A stretch of DNA of 64,000 nucleotides from Acinetobacter junii CIP 64.5 (GCF_000368765.1 NZ_KB849654.1:395732-459731); one strand, 5' to 3'; shown: positions 49,500-58,508, numbered from the stretch's first letter. Notes: a model not told the origin generated them from the sequence alone. Numbers and translations: made by a program.

Positions 49500-50024
49500 A
49501 TGAACAAACTTCTAAAGCATCGTATTGAATGGTTAAGATCTCGACTGATCTCTGAACTGATTTCCTTTCTCAACATACAAGAATTTGAGTATCGTGGCTT
49601 AACTAATGATGAAATTTCGATTGCTCAATCTGTATTTGGTGAACTCATTCATTATTCAGAAGTAAAAATTTTCAATATCCCCTATCTACCTTGGCAACCT
49701 GAAAACATATTTATAGCGCCAAATGGCAACCTGTACGTTCATCAAAAATATTTTAGTAAAGATTACTCAAAATGTTCAATCGGATTGCAAAGTCTCTTCA
49801 TTCATGAACTTGCACATATTCTGCAGTTTCAGCAAAACACAAATGTGATTGTAAAAGGCGCAATATTGCAACTTGGTTATTATCTAAGTTTTAAACAATA
49901 CAACCCTTACCGGTATCAATTTATAGTTGGAAAGAAATTCAATGAATATAACATTGAACAGCAAGGTGACATCGCACGTGATATTTTTCTAAAAAAAGTT
50001 CCAAATATTATTCTTCAGAAATAA
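49500..50024 (+). CDS. small protein with HELAH zinc-protease-like motif
   Basis: Product of 174 aa, start ATG at 49500. Residue block LFIHELAHILQFQQN contains an HExxH-type motif (HELAH) typical of zinc metallopeptidases. The preceding GNLYVHQKYFSKDYS and the following LSFKQYNPYRYQF are reminiscent of the DUF4157/Vgr-related or Rhs-linked metallopeptidase-like group. No signal peptide. No toxin partner seen. I cannot name a substrate; a Rhs/VgrG-associated origin is a guess. It is downstream of hemJ and followed by a bidirectional terminator that it shares with the small genes on the other strand. Confidence 0.65.
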   Translation: MNKLLKHRIEWLRSRLISELISFLNIQEFEYRGLTNDEISIAQSVFGELIHYSEVKIFNIPYLPWQPENIFIAPNGNLYVHQKYFSKDYSKCSIGLQSLFIHELAHILQFQQNTNVIVKGAILQLGYYLSFKQYNPYRYQFIVGKKFNEYNIEQQGDIARDIFLKKVPNIILQK

Positions 50025-50025
50025 A

Positions 50026-50056
50026 AAAAGCCCTGTCGTTTATTTACAGGGCTTTT
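50026..50056. terminator. bidirectional terminator between the HELAH gene and the small membrane genes
   Basis: Arms AAAAGCCCTGT (50026-50036) and ACAGGGCTTTT (50046-50056) with a 9-base loop. Confidence 0.88.
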
Positions 50057-50080
50057 CAGCTTGAAACATCATTAGCAATT

Positions 50081-50245
50081 CTATGCTGCTGTGTTTTTAC
50101 TGCTCTCTGAGCTAAGTTCATGACTATCATCCATTTCAGTCGTAAAATCTACACGCATCGCATCTTTAACAATTGTACCGATACGTCCCACACCAATTGC
50201 CAATCCAAAAGCAATTACTGGATATAAGATTGTTGGAATCACCAT
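50081..50245 (-). CDS. small single-span membrane protein, 54 aa (VGRIGT family, third in operon)
   Basis: ATG at 50245, AGAGGTAATAAGTT before it gives a good AGAGG site. Hydrophobic residues 3-19 (IPTILYPVIAFGLAIGV) followed by GRIGT and a polar, acidic tail rich in Ser, Asp and Glu. Its span-plus-motif segment PVIAFGLAIGVGRIGT is nearly the same as in the next gene (PVIAFGLAVVVGRIGT). No known family recognised. Tandem with two shorter relatives. A likely regulatory or accessory membrane peptide (inference). Confidence 0.75.
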   Translation of the reverse strand: MVIPTILYPVIAFGLAIGVGRIGTIVKDAMRVDFTTEMDDSHELSSESSKNTAA

Positions 50246-50283
50246 AACTTATTACCTCTCATCAAAAGTTTAATTAATCAAAC

Positions 50284-50385
50284 TTACTCTGACTCTTGTA
50301 CTTGCTCTTGGAACATTAAAGTACCAATACGACCAACTACAACAGCTAAACCAAACGCAATTACTGGAAAAAATACAACTGACAT
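50284..50385 (-). CDS. small single-span membrane protein, 33 aa (VGRIGT family, second in operon)
   Basis: ATG at 50385 preceded by AGAGAGGTAATGATT. The product is a hydrophobic segment VVFFPVIAFGLAVVVGR then IGTLM and a short acidic tail. No protein of this size is named in memory. Shares PVIAFGLA and VGRIGT with the 54-aa neighbour; 38 bp separates the two. Confidence 0.75.
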   Translation of the reverse strand: MSVVFFPVIAFGLAVVVGRIGTLMFQEQVQESE

Positions 50386-50426
50386 AATCATTACCTCTCT
50401 TAACAGACCATTATTTATAAAACTAT

Positions 50427-50519
50427 TTATTTATCATCTTGGTTTAACAAGATAGTTCCCACACGACCTACTGCGATAGCAGAACAAGACGCAACAACTA
50501 AAACTAAAAGTACTGACAT
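50427..50519 (-). CDS. small single-span membrane protein, 30 aa (VGRVGT family, first in operon)
   Basis: ATG at 50519 with GAGGAAATAGAA before it. Sequence in parts: MSVLLVLVVASCSAIA, VGRVGTILL, NQDDK. Same layout as the two downstream genes, with the same VGR(I/V)GT after the span but a divergent, cysteine-containing span. The promoter with two dyads is 78 bp upstream. Confidence 0.7.
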   Translation of the reverse strand: MSVLLVLVVASCSAIAVGRVGTILLNQDDK

Positions 50520-50536
50520 TTCTATTTCCTCTTTTT

Positions 50537-50553
50537 ATATGCGAAATGCATAT
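50537..50553 (-). promoter_or_regulatory. leader hairpin before the first small membrane gene
   Basis: ATATGC (50537-50542) and GCATAT (50548-50553) with a 5-base loop, 18 bp before the 30-aa ORF start. Confidence 0.35.
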
Positions 50554-50569
50554 TTTTACTGTTACATCT

Positions 50570-50622
50570 AGTGTACAGATGTTCACATTAATTAGGATAA
50601 TAGCAGTGCACATTTGTACACT
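50570..50622. promoter_or_regulatory. two 18-bp operator-like dyads in the small-gene promoter
   Basis: AGTGTACAGATGTTCACA (50570-50587) and AGTGCACATTTGTACACT (50605-50622) are each dyads around a 2-base centre, 35 bp apart centre to centre. Together they form a 17-base inverted repeat with two mismatches. The half-site AGTGTACA recalls the operators of TetR-family lipid regulators FabR and DesT, from memory. Confidence 0.55.
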
Positions 50623-50625
50623 CAA
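50597..50625 (-). promoter_or_regulatory. candidate sigma-70 promoter of the small membrane genes
   Basis: On the minus strand TTGAGT (50625-50620), a 17-base spacer, TATTAT (50602-50597). It overlaps the right dyad and lies just upstream of the left one, a layout typical of repression. Confidence 0.55.
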
Positions 50626-51080
50626 GTGTAGCAAAAGGATTCCCGACGAACGGTCAAAAAAGACTCAATTCAATAAAATTATGTTTTTGATAGATTTAAA
50701 TTTTACGAAAACTCTAATTTTTTGTATTTTTTTATCCCAATACCGAAATAATCGAAAAAAGAGTGTTTCTATTCATGTCATTGAACTGTCATTTCGGTAT
50801 GCGAAAGTGACACGAAAAAAAAGAATAAATGACAATGCTAAGTTTATTCATAGTCATGCACCATCACTACGCAACCATTTAAAAATGTTGCTCTTTAAAA
50901 CAGAAAAACTTGTTATTTTTACGCAGAAAAATGTGCAATTAGTATATATTAGACACCTTGTCATTTTTCTTTAAGATATAGAATGTTTGGCGCTATGATA
51001 TACAACGTTCTTTAAAATTATACTTACACAAATCAAGAACTTGTATATCAACACATGTTAAGACTCAGGATTAAGTTTGA
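50626..51080. other. intergenic stretch of about 455 bp before nadE
   Basis: No convincing gene; a 142-codon plus-strand frame starting at 50546 has no protein-like character. It contains an inverted repeat ATACCGAAAT (50740-50749) and ATTTCGGTAT (50791-50800). The nadE promoter must lie near 51000; none stands out. Confidence 0.5.
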
Positions 51081-52706
51081 ATGAAAAATTTTAAAATTGC
51101 CCTTGCCCAGTTCTCTCCGCATATTGGCAATATTGACGCAAATACTCAAAAGATGGTTGAGCAAGCAAATTTAGCAAAACAGCAGCAAGCCGATTTAATC
51201 ATCTTTCCAGAATTATCAACAATCGGATATCCAGCTGAAGATTTATTGATTCGACCTAATTTAAGCAAACGCACTCAGAAAGCATTTGCACAATTAAGTG
51301 AAGTCAAAGATATCGTCATGGTATTTGGTTTTGTTCATCAAACCGAAGATGGCTACCGCTATAACTCAGCAGCCGTGATGAAAGATGGACAAGTTTTAGG
51401 GATTTATAATAAGCATAACTTGCCAAATTATGGTGTTTTTGATGAAAAACGCTACTTCCAAGAAGGTCATCAGCATCTAATTTTTGAATATTTAGGTCAT
51501 AAATTTGGTGTACTTATTTGTGAAGATGTTTGGTCATTGAATACTGTTAAGCAATTAAGCCAGCTCAATGTAGAAACAGCATTGGTTCTTAATGCTTCAC
51601 CTTACGAAGTAGGTAAACCGCAACATCGCATCCAAACTTTAAATGAATTAGCTAAACAGTTAAATCTCCATCTAGTTTATGTTAACCAAGTAGGTGGTCA
51701 AGATGATCTAATTTTTGATGGTTCAAGTTTTGTAACCAACAAAAATGGAGAAATCGCACTACAAGCTCCAAGTTTCCAAGAATCAATTTATTTTGTTGAA
51801 TATGATGCAGAGCAAAAAGAATTCAAAAAAACTGAATCAGCCCCTGCACTTGAAACCTTTGCTGAAATTTATCAAGCACTCGTAATGGCAACTCGTGATT
51901 ACGTTCAACGTTCAGGCTTCCCAGGTGTCATTTTAGGTTTATCTGGTGGTATTGATTCTGCATTAACACTTGCAATCGCAGTGGATGCGATCGGGGCAGA
52001 TAAAGTTCAAGCAGTTATGATGCCATATACATACACGTCACAAATGAGTGTGGAAGATGCGACCGAGCAAGCTCGTCGTATGGGCGTAACTTTTGGTATT
52101 GCTGAGATCCACCCTATTGTAAATAGCTTTATGCAAACGCTTTATCCATTCTTTGGAAACACACCAGCTGATGCAACTGAAGAAAACTTACAAGCACGTA
52201 CTCGCGGTACGCTATTGATGGGCTTATCTAATAAGTTTGGTAATCTCGTATTATCGACTGGTAACAAATCTGAAATATCAGTTGGTTACTGCACCCTTTA
52301 TGGCGATATGGTTGGTGGTTTTTCTGTATTGAAAGATGTCTACAAAACCATTGTATTTGAATTAGCAAAATATCGTAATACTTTAAGTGAAACCCCTGTA
52401 ATTCCAGAGCGCGTGATCAGCCGACCTCCTTCTGCCGAGTTACGCCCTGATCAAACCGACCAAGACTCTTTACCAGCTTACGATGTGCTTGATGCGATAC
52501 TTTATGCATACATCGAAGAAGATCAAAGCCAAGCAGATATTATTGCGAGAGGATTTGAAGCAGAGGTGGTAGAAAAAGTGATTCGATTGGTTGATCGCAA
52601 CGAATACAAACGTCGTCAAGGTGCAATCGGACCACGCATCAGCTCACGTGCTTTTAGCCGTGAACGACGCTACCCTATCGTCAACGGATGGACAACGAAT
52701 GACTGA
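51081..52706 (+). CDS. nadE: glutamine-dependent NAD+ synthetase
   Basis: Product of 541 aa. N-terminal nitrilase-type glutaminase (about residues 1-250) with catalytic Glu in FPELSTIGYP and Cys in GVLICEDVW. C-terminal synthetase with the PP-loop LGLSGGIDSALTLAIA, LSTGNKSEISVGYCTLYGD and PPSAELRPDQTDQDSLP. It makes NAD+ from deamido-NAD+. The stop overlaps the next gene by 8 nt. Confidence 0.98.
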   Translation: MKNFKIALAQFSPHIGNIDANTQKMVEQANLAKQQQADLIIFPELSTIGYPAEDLLIRPNLSKRTQKAFAQLSEVKDIVMVFGFVHQTEDGYRYNSAAVMKDGQVLGIYNKHNLPNYGVFDEKRYFQEGHQHLIFEYLGHKFGVLICEDVWSLNTVKQLSQLNVETALVLNASPYEVGKPQHRIQTLNELAKQLNLHLVYVNQVGGQDDLIFDGSSFVTNKNGEIALQAPSFQESIYFVEYDAEQKEFKKTESAPALETFAEIYQALVMATRDYVQRSGFPGVILGLSGGIDSALTLAIAVDAIGADKVQAVMMPYTYTSQMSVEDATEQARRMGVTFGIAEIHPIVNSFMQTLYPFFGNTPADATEENLQARTRGTLLMGLSNKFGNLVLSTGNKSEISVGYCTLYGDMVGGFSVLKDVYKTIVFELAKYRNTLSETPVIPERVISRPPSAELRPDQTDQDSLPAYDVLDAILYAYIEEDQSQADIIARGFEAEVVEKVIRLVDRNEYKRRQGAIGPRISSRAFSRERRYPIVNGWTTND

Positions 52707-53730
52707 AAAAATTGTTTCTGAAAAGTCACAATTACTTGCTCAAGCACTTATGCTTGAGCAAGTGGCCTTTTATAAAAACCAACTCACGACACAACTCTCA
52801 CCCGAGTTTTTCCAACAGTTTATTCAGCTTTTTTTACAACATGCTCCGAATATAAAACTGAAAGAAGTTGTAGAGCTTGATCAAATTCAAGCTGTAGTTA
52901 AACGCTATGCTTTTGAAATGCAATTAGGTGCTGGACTATTAGAATTCATTGGAGAAATTGCCCAACGTCTTCATGTTTTTTCCCTGCAATCCTCAGCACA
53001 ACTCCAAGATGTATTCTCAGATCATCAATTTGAAATGTGGCTATCTAAAATCTTAGAATTAGATAATATTCGACAATATTTGAATAAATTTCTAAAAGAA
53101 AGCCCATCCATTGAGCAGCTCTGCTTATATATAGCAACCTCTACACTACAAAATAAATTACCCAAACTATTTGCTACAGCTGATGAAGAAAAAGCTCAAG
53201 ATAGTAAATATGAATGGCAGCAGAAATTAAAAACTTTTTCCTATCGCCAACAACAACGTATTGAGCAAAAAATAGAAGAAAGTATTGCACGCTTTATTCA
53301 AGAACAACTTGTTGATTTGAGTCTATTATCAAATGATGATCTAGAAAGTTTGGCACGCAATATATGGGACGATAATAAATCTAAACCACTCTCTGAATAC
53401 ACTAAGCAAGTCACTCCTCTAGATGTAGAAGAGTTCTTTGTGATGATCTATGAGTATTGGAAAGAATTACGCCAGTCTTCATTTTTGCAAGATCTGATTC
53501 TCTATGGCGTTAAAGTTTTCTATGATTTTTATAAAGATGAAAGCCTACAAGATGTTTTCACAGCTATTGGCTTGGAAGAAAGCGATCTACGCAATGAGGC
53601 AGTTCGTTTTTATCCAAAAGTTGTTAAAGCCTTAGATGAACATAATGTGTTAGAACCCATTATTCACATGGTTTTAAAACCTTTCTACGACAACCCTCAG
53701 ACCCTACAAGTTATCGAAATACATCTCTAA
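52699..53730 (+). CDS. conserved hypothetical helical protein downstream of nadE
   Basis: Product of 343 aa from the ATG at 52699, overlapping the nadE stop (ATGACTGA). The long upstream frame extension inside nadE is a shadow. Almost all alpha-helical and hydrophilic, with no signal peptide, no membrane span and no motif I recognise. Residues 175-215 contain a Gln/Glu-rich coiled region (KTFSYRQQQRIEQKIEESIARF). Translational coupling to nadE suggests a linked role or only co-transcription. No function is proposed. Confidence 0.7.
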   Translation: MTEKIVSEKSQLLAQALMLEQVAFYKNQLTTQLSPEFFQQFIQLFLQHAPNIKLKEVVELDQIQAVVKRYAFEMQLGAGLLEFIGEIAQRLHVFSLQSSAQLQDVFSDHQFEMWLSKILELDNIRQYLNKFLKESPSIEQLCLYIATSTLQNKLPKLFATADEEKAQDSKYEWQQKLKTFSYRQQQRIEQKIEESIARFIQEQLVDLSLLSNDDLESLARNIWDDNKSKPLSEYTKQVTPLDVEEFFVMIYEYWKELRQSSFLQDLILYGVKVFYDFYKDESLQDVFTAIGLEESDLRNEAVRFYPKVVKALDEHNVLEPIIHMVLKPFYDNPQTLQVIEIHL

Positions 53731-53776
53731 TCTAGCTCAAGTCAGCGCTGAGTAGAAAAAAACTATAGATAAAAAG

Positions 53777-53800
53777 AAACCACGCAGGAGCGTGGTTTTT
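53777..53800 (-). terminator. terminator after tRNA-Met copy 2
   Basis: AAACCACGC and GCGTGGTTT around loop AGGA (53777-53798), T-rich on the minus strand. Confidence 0.8.
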
Positions 53801-53804
53801 AAAA

Positions 53805-53881
53805 TGGTGGCTATGACGAGACTTGAACTTGTGACCCCCGCATTATGAGTGCGGTGCTCTAACCAACTGAGCTACATAGCC
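53805..53881 (-). tRNA. tRNA-Met (CAT)
   Basis: 77 nt with encoded CCA. Acceptor GGCTATG/CATAGCC, D-loop AGCTCAGTTGGTTAGAGC, anticodon loop CTCATAA with CAT, T-loop GTTCAAGTC. The anticodon stem CCGCA/TGCGG lacks the three G-C pairs of initiator tRNA, so elongator tRNA-Met. Second copy in tandem with that at 54117. Confidence 0.96.
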
Positions 53882-54089
53882 GTAAACTGTGTGCGCATTA
53901 TCTAGTGTTCCGCTTAAACGGTCAAGCCTATGACGTTGAAAATACGGAACATATGAACAGTTTTTATTCTTTTAAATCACATTTGATCATTTTTCAGCAA
54001 TTTCATAAAAATTTAAACACTTAACTAAACTGTAAAATTAGTTTGTTAAAAAGGTATTTAAAAAATTATAAAAACAATAGACAAAAAGA

Positions 54090-54109
54090 GACCACGCAGG
54101 AGCGTGGTC
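54090..54109 (-). terminator. terminator-like hairpin after tRNA-Met copy 1
   Basis: GACCACGC and GCGTGGTC around loop AGGA, followed on the minus strand by TCTTTTTG. Nearly the same hairpin follows the other copy. Confidence 0.75.
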
Positions 54110-54116
54110 TATAAAA

Positions 54117-54193
54117 TGGTGGCTATGACGAGACTTGAACTTGTGACCCCCGCATTATGAGTGCGGTGCTCTAACCAACTGAGCTACATAGCC
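54117..54193 (-). tRNA. tRNA-Met (CAT)
   Basis: 77 nt, identical by eye to the copy at 53805-53881, with encoded CCA. It is nearer to rnpB. The copies are separated by 235 bp. Confidence 0.96.
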
Positions 54194-54260
54194 GAAAACT
54201 GTGGGCGCATTATCTTAACTTTCGCTACACACGTCAAGCACAATTTTCAAAAAAACTTAG

Positions 54261-54611
<351 letters not shown>

Positions 54612-54637
54612 GAGGCGCATATTATCAAAGTTCAAAG

Positions 54638-54901
54638 TTAATTGCTTGTATTTTTTTGCGCTGTCAATTTTTTATATTTTTCCATCAGTTGGTCTTGTGA
54701 CTCAACATGATTGGGATCAAGAGGAATACAATCAACTGGACAAAATAGTTGGCACTGCGGTTTGTCATGATGGCCCACACACTCTGTACAAAGCGCAGGA
54801 TCAATCTCATAGATTGATTCCCCCATATAAATTGCTTCATTGGGACATACAGGCTCACAGACATCACAATTGATGCATTCATCTGTTATATATAAAGACA
54901 C
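54638..54901 (-). CDS. YfhL-family 4Fe-4S ferredoxin
   Basis: Product of 87 aa from GTG at 54901, with AAGGTTGG before it. Two 4Fe-4S sites: CINCDVCEPVCP and CTECVGHHDKPQCQLFCPVDC, the long-spaced second site being typical of YfhL and FdxA-like. Starts one base after the coaD stop, so the genes are likely co-transcribed. A low-potential electron carrier; partner not known. Confidence 0.93.
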   Translation of the reverse strand: MSLYITDECINCDVCEPVCPNEAIYMGESIYEIDPALCTECVGHHDKPQCQLFCPVDCIPLDPNHVESQDQLMEKYKKLTAQKNTSN

Positions 54902-54902
54902 G

Positions 54903-55487
<585 letters not shown>

Positions 55488-55524
55488 TTACGGCACAATA
55501 GATGCAATTGTGGAAGTTTGAATT

Positions 55525-56001
55525 ATGGCGCAAGCAACAGTTGTAAAAAAACATAATGGTGGCACGATTGCTCAGAATAAAAGAGCGCGTCACGATTACT
55601 TTATCGAAGAAAAATTTGAAGCAGGCATGTCACTTCAGGGTTGGGAAGTAAAATCCTTACGTGCTGGACGTATGACATTGTCTGAAAGTTATGTCATTTT
55701 TAAAAATGGTGAAGCCTTTTTATTTGGTTCACAGATTCAGCCTTTATTGTCTGCATCAACCCATGTCGTACCTGAATCGACACGTACACGAAAGTTATTA
55801 TTATCTCGTCGTGAACTAGAAAAGTTACTAGGCGCAGTGAACCAAAAAGGTTATTCATGTGTTCCTTTAGCCTGCTATTGGAAAGGTCACTTGGTTAAGC
55901 TCGAAATTGCGTTGGTCAAAGGTAAGCAATTACATGACAAACGTGCTACGGAAAAAGACCGTGATTGGCAGCGTGATAAAGCACGTATGTTGCATAAATA
56001 A
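55525..56001 (+). CDS. smpB: SsrA-binding protein SmpB
   Basis: Product of 158 aa. N-terminal [20 protein letters not shown], core [19 protein letters not shown] and [13 protein letters not shown], and the basic C-terminal tail [18 protein letters not shown]. It brings tmRNA to stalled ribosomes. ssrA is not near. Divergent from coaD with 130 bp, then a terminator. Confidence 0.98.
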   Translation: MAQATVVKKHNGGTIAQNKRARHDYFIEEKFEAGMSLQGWEVKSLRAGRMTLSESYVIFKNGEAFLFGSQIQPLLSASTHVVPESTRTRKLLLSRRELEKLLGAVNQKGYSCVPLACYWKGHLVKLEIALVKGKQLHDKRATEKDRDWQRDKARMLHK

Positions 56002-56002
56002 T

Positions 56003-56036
56003 AAAAAAACCTCCAAGGATATTGGAGGTTTTTTTA
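56003..56036. terminator. bidirectional terminator after smpB
   Basis: AAAAACCTCCAA and TTGGAGGTTTTT around loop GGATA, T-runs on both sides. Confidence 0.92.
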
Positions 56037-56042
56037 TAGGTA

Positions 56043-56615
56043 TCAAATGTTGATCTGTTTTAATCGTAATTCTGCTAAATATTTGCCAAATTTACGTGCG
56101 GTTTCTAAATCACCCTCAGGTGGTGTTACTTCGACACTTGCATTATCTGATTGAGTCATTAAACCTAGAAAGCTGGACATACGGTTAATATCTGATGGAC
56201 TTCGTCCTGTTGGCATAAACGGTAATCCCGCCCATAACATGCCATGCTGCATTGCAAACAGATTGATCTGTTGCAACACCGCCAATTTATCACCGCTTAA
56301 TCCACCACCATTGGTAAAGCCCGCAGCTATTTTTCCTTGCCAAGTTCGCGCAAGCCATCGCTTAGACGAGTCTTCCATGAATTGCTTGAGCGCAGAAGTC
56401 AGACTACCCATATAAGTTGGGCAACCCATTACGATCACATCTGCTTGATCGATTAAATCCCACTGTGGAGCAGCAACAGAAATGAGATGCACTTCTGCCC
56501 CTCCCTGTTCCGCACCTTGAGCAATATGTTGCGCAACTTTTGCAGTATGTCCATAAGGACTATGAAAAATTACACAAACTTGAACTTTAGGAGTTTCTTG
56601 ATCAATGAAAGACAT
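56043..56615 (-). CDS. flavodoxin-like NAD(P)H:quinone reductase family protein (WrbA-like)
   Basis: Product of 190 aa from the ATG at 56615; the longer TTG start is less likely. FMN-binding loop VIFHSPYGHTAKVAQHIAQGA, then CPTYMGSLTSALKQFMEDSS and GFTNGGGLSGDK (ribityl-contact region). Resembles WrbA-type or general flavodoxin-family reductases. Acts in the cytoplasm, probably reducing quinones. Convergent with smpB. Confidence 0.88.
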   Translation of the reverse strand: MSFIDQETPKVQVCVIFHSPYGHTAKVAQHIAQGAEQGGAEVHLISVAAPQWDLIDQADVIVMGCPTYMGSLTSALKQFMEDSSKRWLARTWQGKIAAGFTNGGGLSGDKLAVLQQINLFAMQHGMLWAGLPFMPTGRSPSDINRMSSFLGLMTQSDNASVEVTPPEGDLETARKFGKYLAELRLKQINI

Positions 56616-56698
56616 GGAAAATTTAAAAACCAATGAATTGAATCAAGTTTAACATTTTTCATCACAACTAAGCGAATCAACTGCTTATTGAATTAAAA

Positions 56699-57439
56699 TT
56701 ATTGCATAAACACAAATGTTGCCATACGTCCTGTTTTAGAATCTCGACGATAAGAAAAATAATCTGTAGTTTGTCGGAATGAACATTGATTACCACCCAA
56801 AACATTCTGCACACCTAAGCGATTTAAAATAAATCGAGCGATTGCATATAAATCAGCTAAATATTTACCCTCAGTCTGTCCTGAGATAAATGCAAATTCC
56901 AGTTCAGTATATTTTTCACAGAATGCAGCTTTCACCTCTGCCCCGACCTCAAAGCAAGGTTGACTAATCGCAGCTCCTAACCATGCCCAAGCTGGCTGCG
57001 ATTGCATCTGAGCGACGGTGTTTTCAATGATACCATTCGTCAAACCTCTCCAGCCTGCATGTAGATTAGCAACCTCTGTACCCTCAGCATTTCCTAAAAC
57101 GACTGGTAAACAATCCGCTGTCATCATCATGAGTGCATGTCCTGCACGCTGTGTGACTAAGCCATCGCCTTCAAGGGCATTAAATGGAATTTGTTCATTG
57201 ATAGTTAGACAAATCGTGCTGTGCGTTTGTGTCATCCATGTAATCTTATCAACACCATAATTTGATAGTTGATTAAGCAAAATCATGCGATGTTGCTGAA
57301 CTCGCTGTGCTTCATCATTAACATGCAATGCTAAATTAAAACCTTTTAGATTTTGATTTGGCGTTGCAATCGCTTGAGGATGCTCAATACACGTTTGACC
57401 GACGTAAACACCTTTAGGCAAACCTTGTACAAATTCCAT
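56699..57439 (-). CDS. pgeF: peptidoglycan editing factor PgeF (YfiH/laccase-domain)
   Basis: Product of 246 aa. Metal-site motifs are TQTHSTICL, MMTADCLPVVL (catalytic Cys), LHAGWRGL (His) and FSYRRDSKTGRMATFVFM at the end. It edits wrongly made UDP-MurNAc-dipeptides containing serine; older labels are laccase domain or CNF1-like. 19 nt after rluD, an order (rluD-pgeF) found in E. coli too. Confidence 0.96.
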   Translation of the reverse strand: MEFVQGLPKGVYVGQTCIEHPQAIATPNQNLKGFNLALHVNDEAQRVQQHRMILLNQLSNYGVDKITWMTQTHSTICLTINEQIPFNALEGDGLVTQRAGHALMMMTADCLPVVLGNAEGTEVANLHAGWRGLTNGIIENTVAQMQSQPAWAWLGAAISQPCFEVGAEVKAAFCEKYTELEFAFISGQTEGKYLADLYAIARFILNRLGVQNVLGGNQCSFRQTTDYFSYRRDSKTGRMATFVFMQ

Positions 57440-57458
57440 ATTTTATTCCAAAGATCGT

Positions 57459-58508
57459 TTAATAAGCCTTATTTTCAGTGCGCAATACTTCAACTAATTG
57501 CTTAAAGTCTTCAGGCCACGGAGCTTCAAACATCATTTCTTCACCAGTGCGAGGATGAACGAGACCAAGTTTTGCTGCATGCAAGGCTTGACGTTTAAAG
57601 CTACGCAACATATCAATCAATGTTTCAGAAGCACCAGCAGGTAAACGCACACGATTTACATAGACTGGATCACCGACTAAACCATATCCTAGATAGCTAA
57701 AATGCACGCGGATCTGATGAGTACGTCCTGTTTCTAGTTGCGCTTGAACGCGAGTAAAATCTCTAAATCGTTCTTTCACGTTATAGTGAGTTACCGCTTC
57801 TCGACCACCAGGTAGGATCGCCATTTTCACGCGATCGACTGGATGTCTTTTAATCGGCTCATCAATCGTTCCACCAGCGATAATGTTTCCATAAACCACT
57901 AGATCATATACACGATAGACTGTTTTCTTAGCGAGTTGTTTACTTAGCGAAAATTGAGCTTCTAGATTTTTGGCAACAACCAATAAACCACTGGTATCTT
58001 TATCAATACGATGAACCAAACCAGCTCGAGAAAGTTCTGCAAGTTTTGGCGCATGATAAAGTAATGCATTGACCAATGTTCCCGATGGATTACCAGCACC
58101 TGGATGAACAACCATCCCTACTTCTTTATTGATCACGATAATATCATCATCTTCATAGACGACATTGAGTGGTATATTTTCAGGCTGGCTTGTCGTTTGT
58201 GCTTCTAACTCAACTTCTAAGGTTAGAAGCTCATTACCTTCACAACGATACTTCGGTTTTACGATGTTACCATTTACCAACAGATGACCATCTTTCATCC
58301 ACTGTTTAAGTTTTTCTCGCGAAAATTCGCTCCATACCATAGCCGCGACTTGATCGATACGCTGACCGAGATACTCTTCATCGAGTTGTATTTGCAACGA
58401 TAAACGTGTTGCAGTTGAGTCAGAATTATGATTATCTGCATCCACAGAATCTTCGAGTAAGAAATCTGTTTCAGAGAAGTTTGAATTGGAAGATTGTGCT
58501 GAAGTCAT
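57459..58508 (-). CDS. rluD: 23S rRNA pseudouridine(1911/1915/1917) synthase
   Basis: Product of 349 aa from the ATG at 58508; an ATG at 58544 would add 12 residues but leaves only 35 bp to bamD, too little for two promoters. N-terminal S4 domain (QRIDQVAAMVWSEFSREKLKQWMKDG), catalytic RLVHRIDKDTSGLLVVAKN pattern seen as GLVHRIDKDTSGLLVVAKN with the catalytic Asp, then GRTHQIRVHFSYLGYGLVGDPVY. It makes the pseudouridines in helix 69. Divergent from bamD, as in E. coli. Confidence 0.94.
   Translation of the reverse strand: MTSAQSSNSNFSETDFLLEDSVDADNHNSDSTATRLSLQIQLDEEYLGQRIDQVAAMVWSEFSREKLKQWMKDGHLLVNGNIVKPKYRCEGNELLTLEVELEAQTTSQPENIPLNVVYEDDDIIVINKEVGMVVHPGAGNPSGTLVNALLYHAPKLAELSRAGLVHRIDKDTSGLLVVAKNLEAQFSLSKQLAKKTVYRVYDLVVYGNIIAGGTIDEPIKRHPVDRVKMAILPGGREAVTHYNVKERFRDFTRVQAQLETGRTHQIRVHFSYLGYGLVGDPVYVNRVRLPAGASETLIDMLRSFKRQALHAAKLGLVHPRTGEEMMFEAPWPEDFKQLVEVLRTENKAY

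Noticed and set aside
50081..50519. Type I toxin interpretation of the tiny membrane genes
   Set aside because: No antisense RNA promoter or antitoxin was visible, and the conserved VGRIGT motif after the span is unlike known hydrophobic toxins; kept as a distant possibility only.
50546..50974. 142-codon plus-strand frame in the gap before nadE
   Set aside because: Sequence is low in typical protein features, overlaps the small-gene promoter, and no ribosome-binding site is seen.
52591..52698. Upstream extension of the gene after nadE
   Set aside because: It is within the nadE coding sequence in another frame; the ATG overlapping the nadE stop is the natural start.
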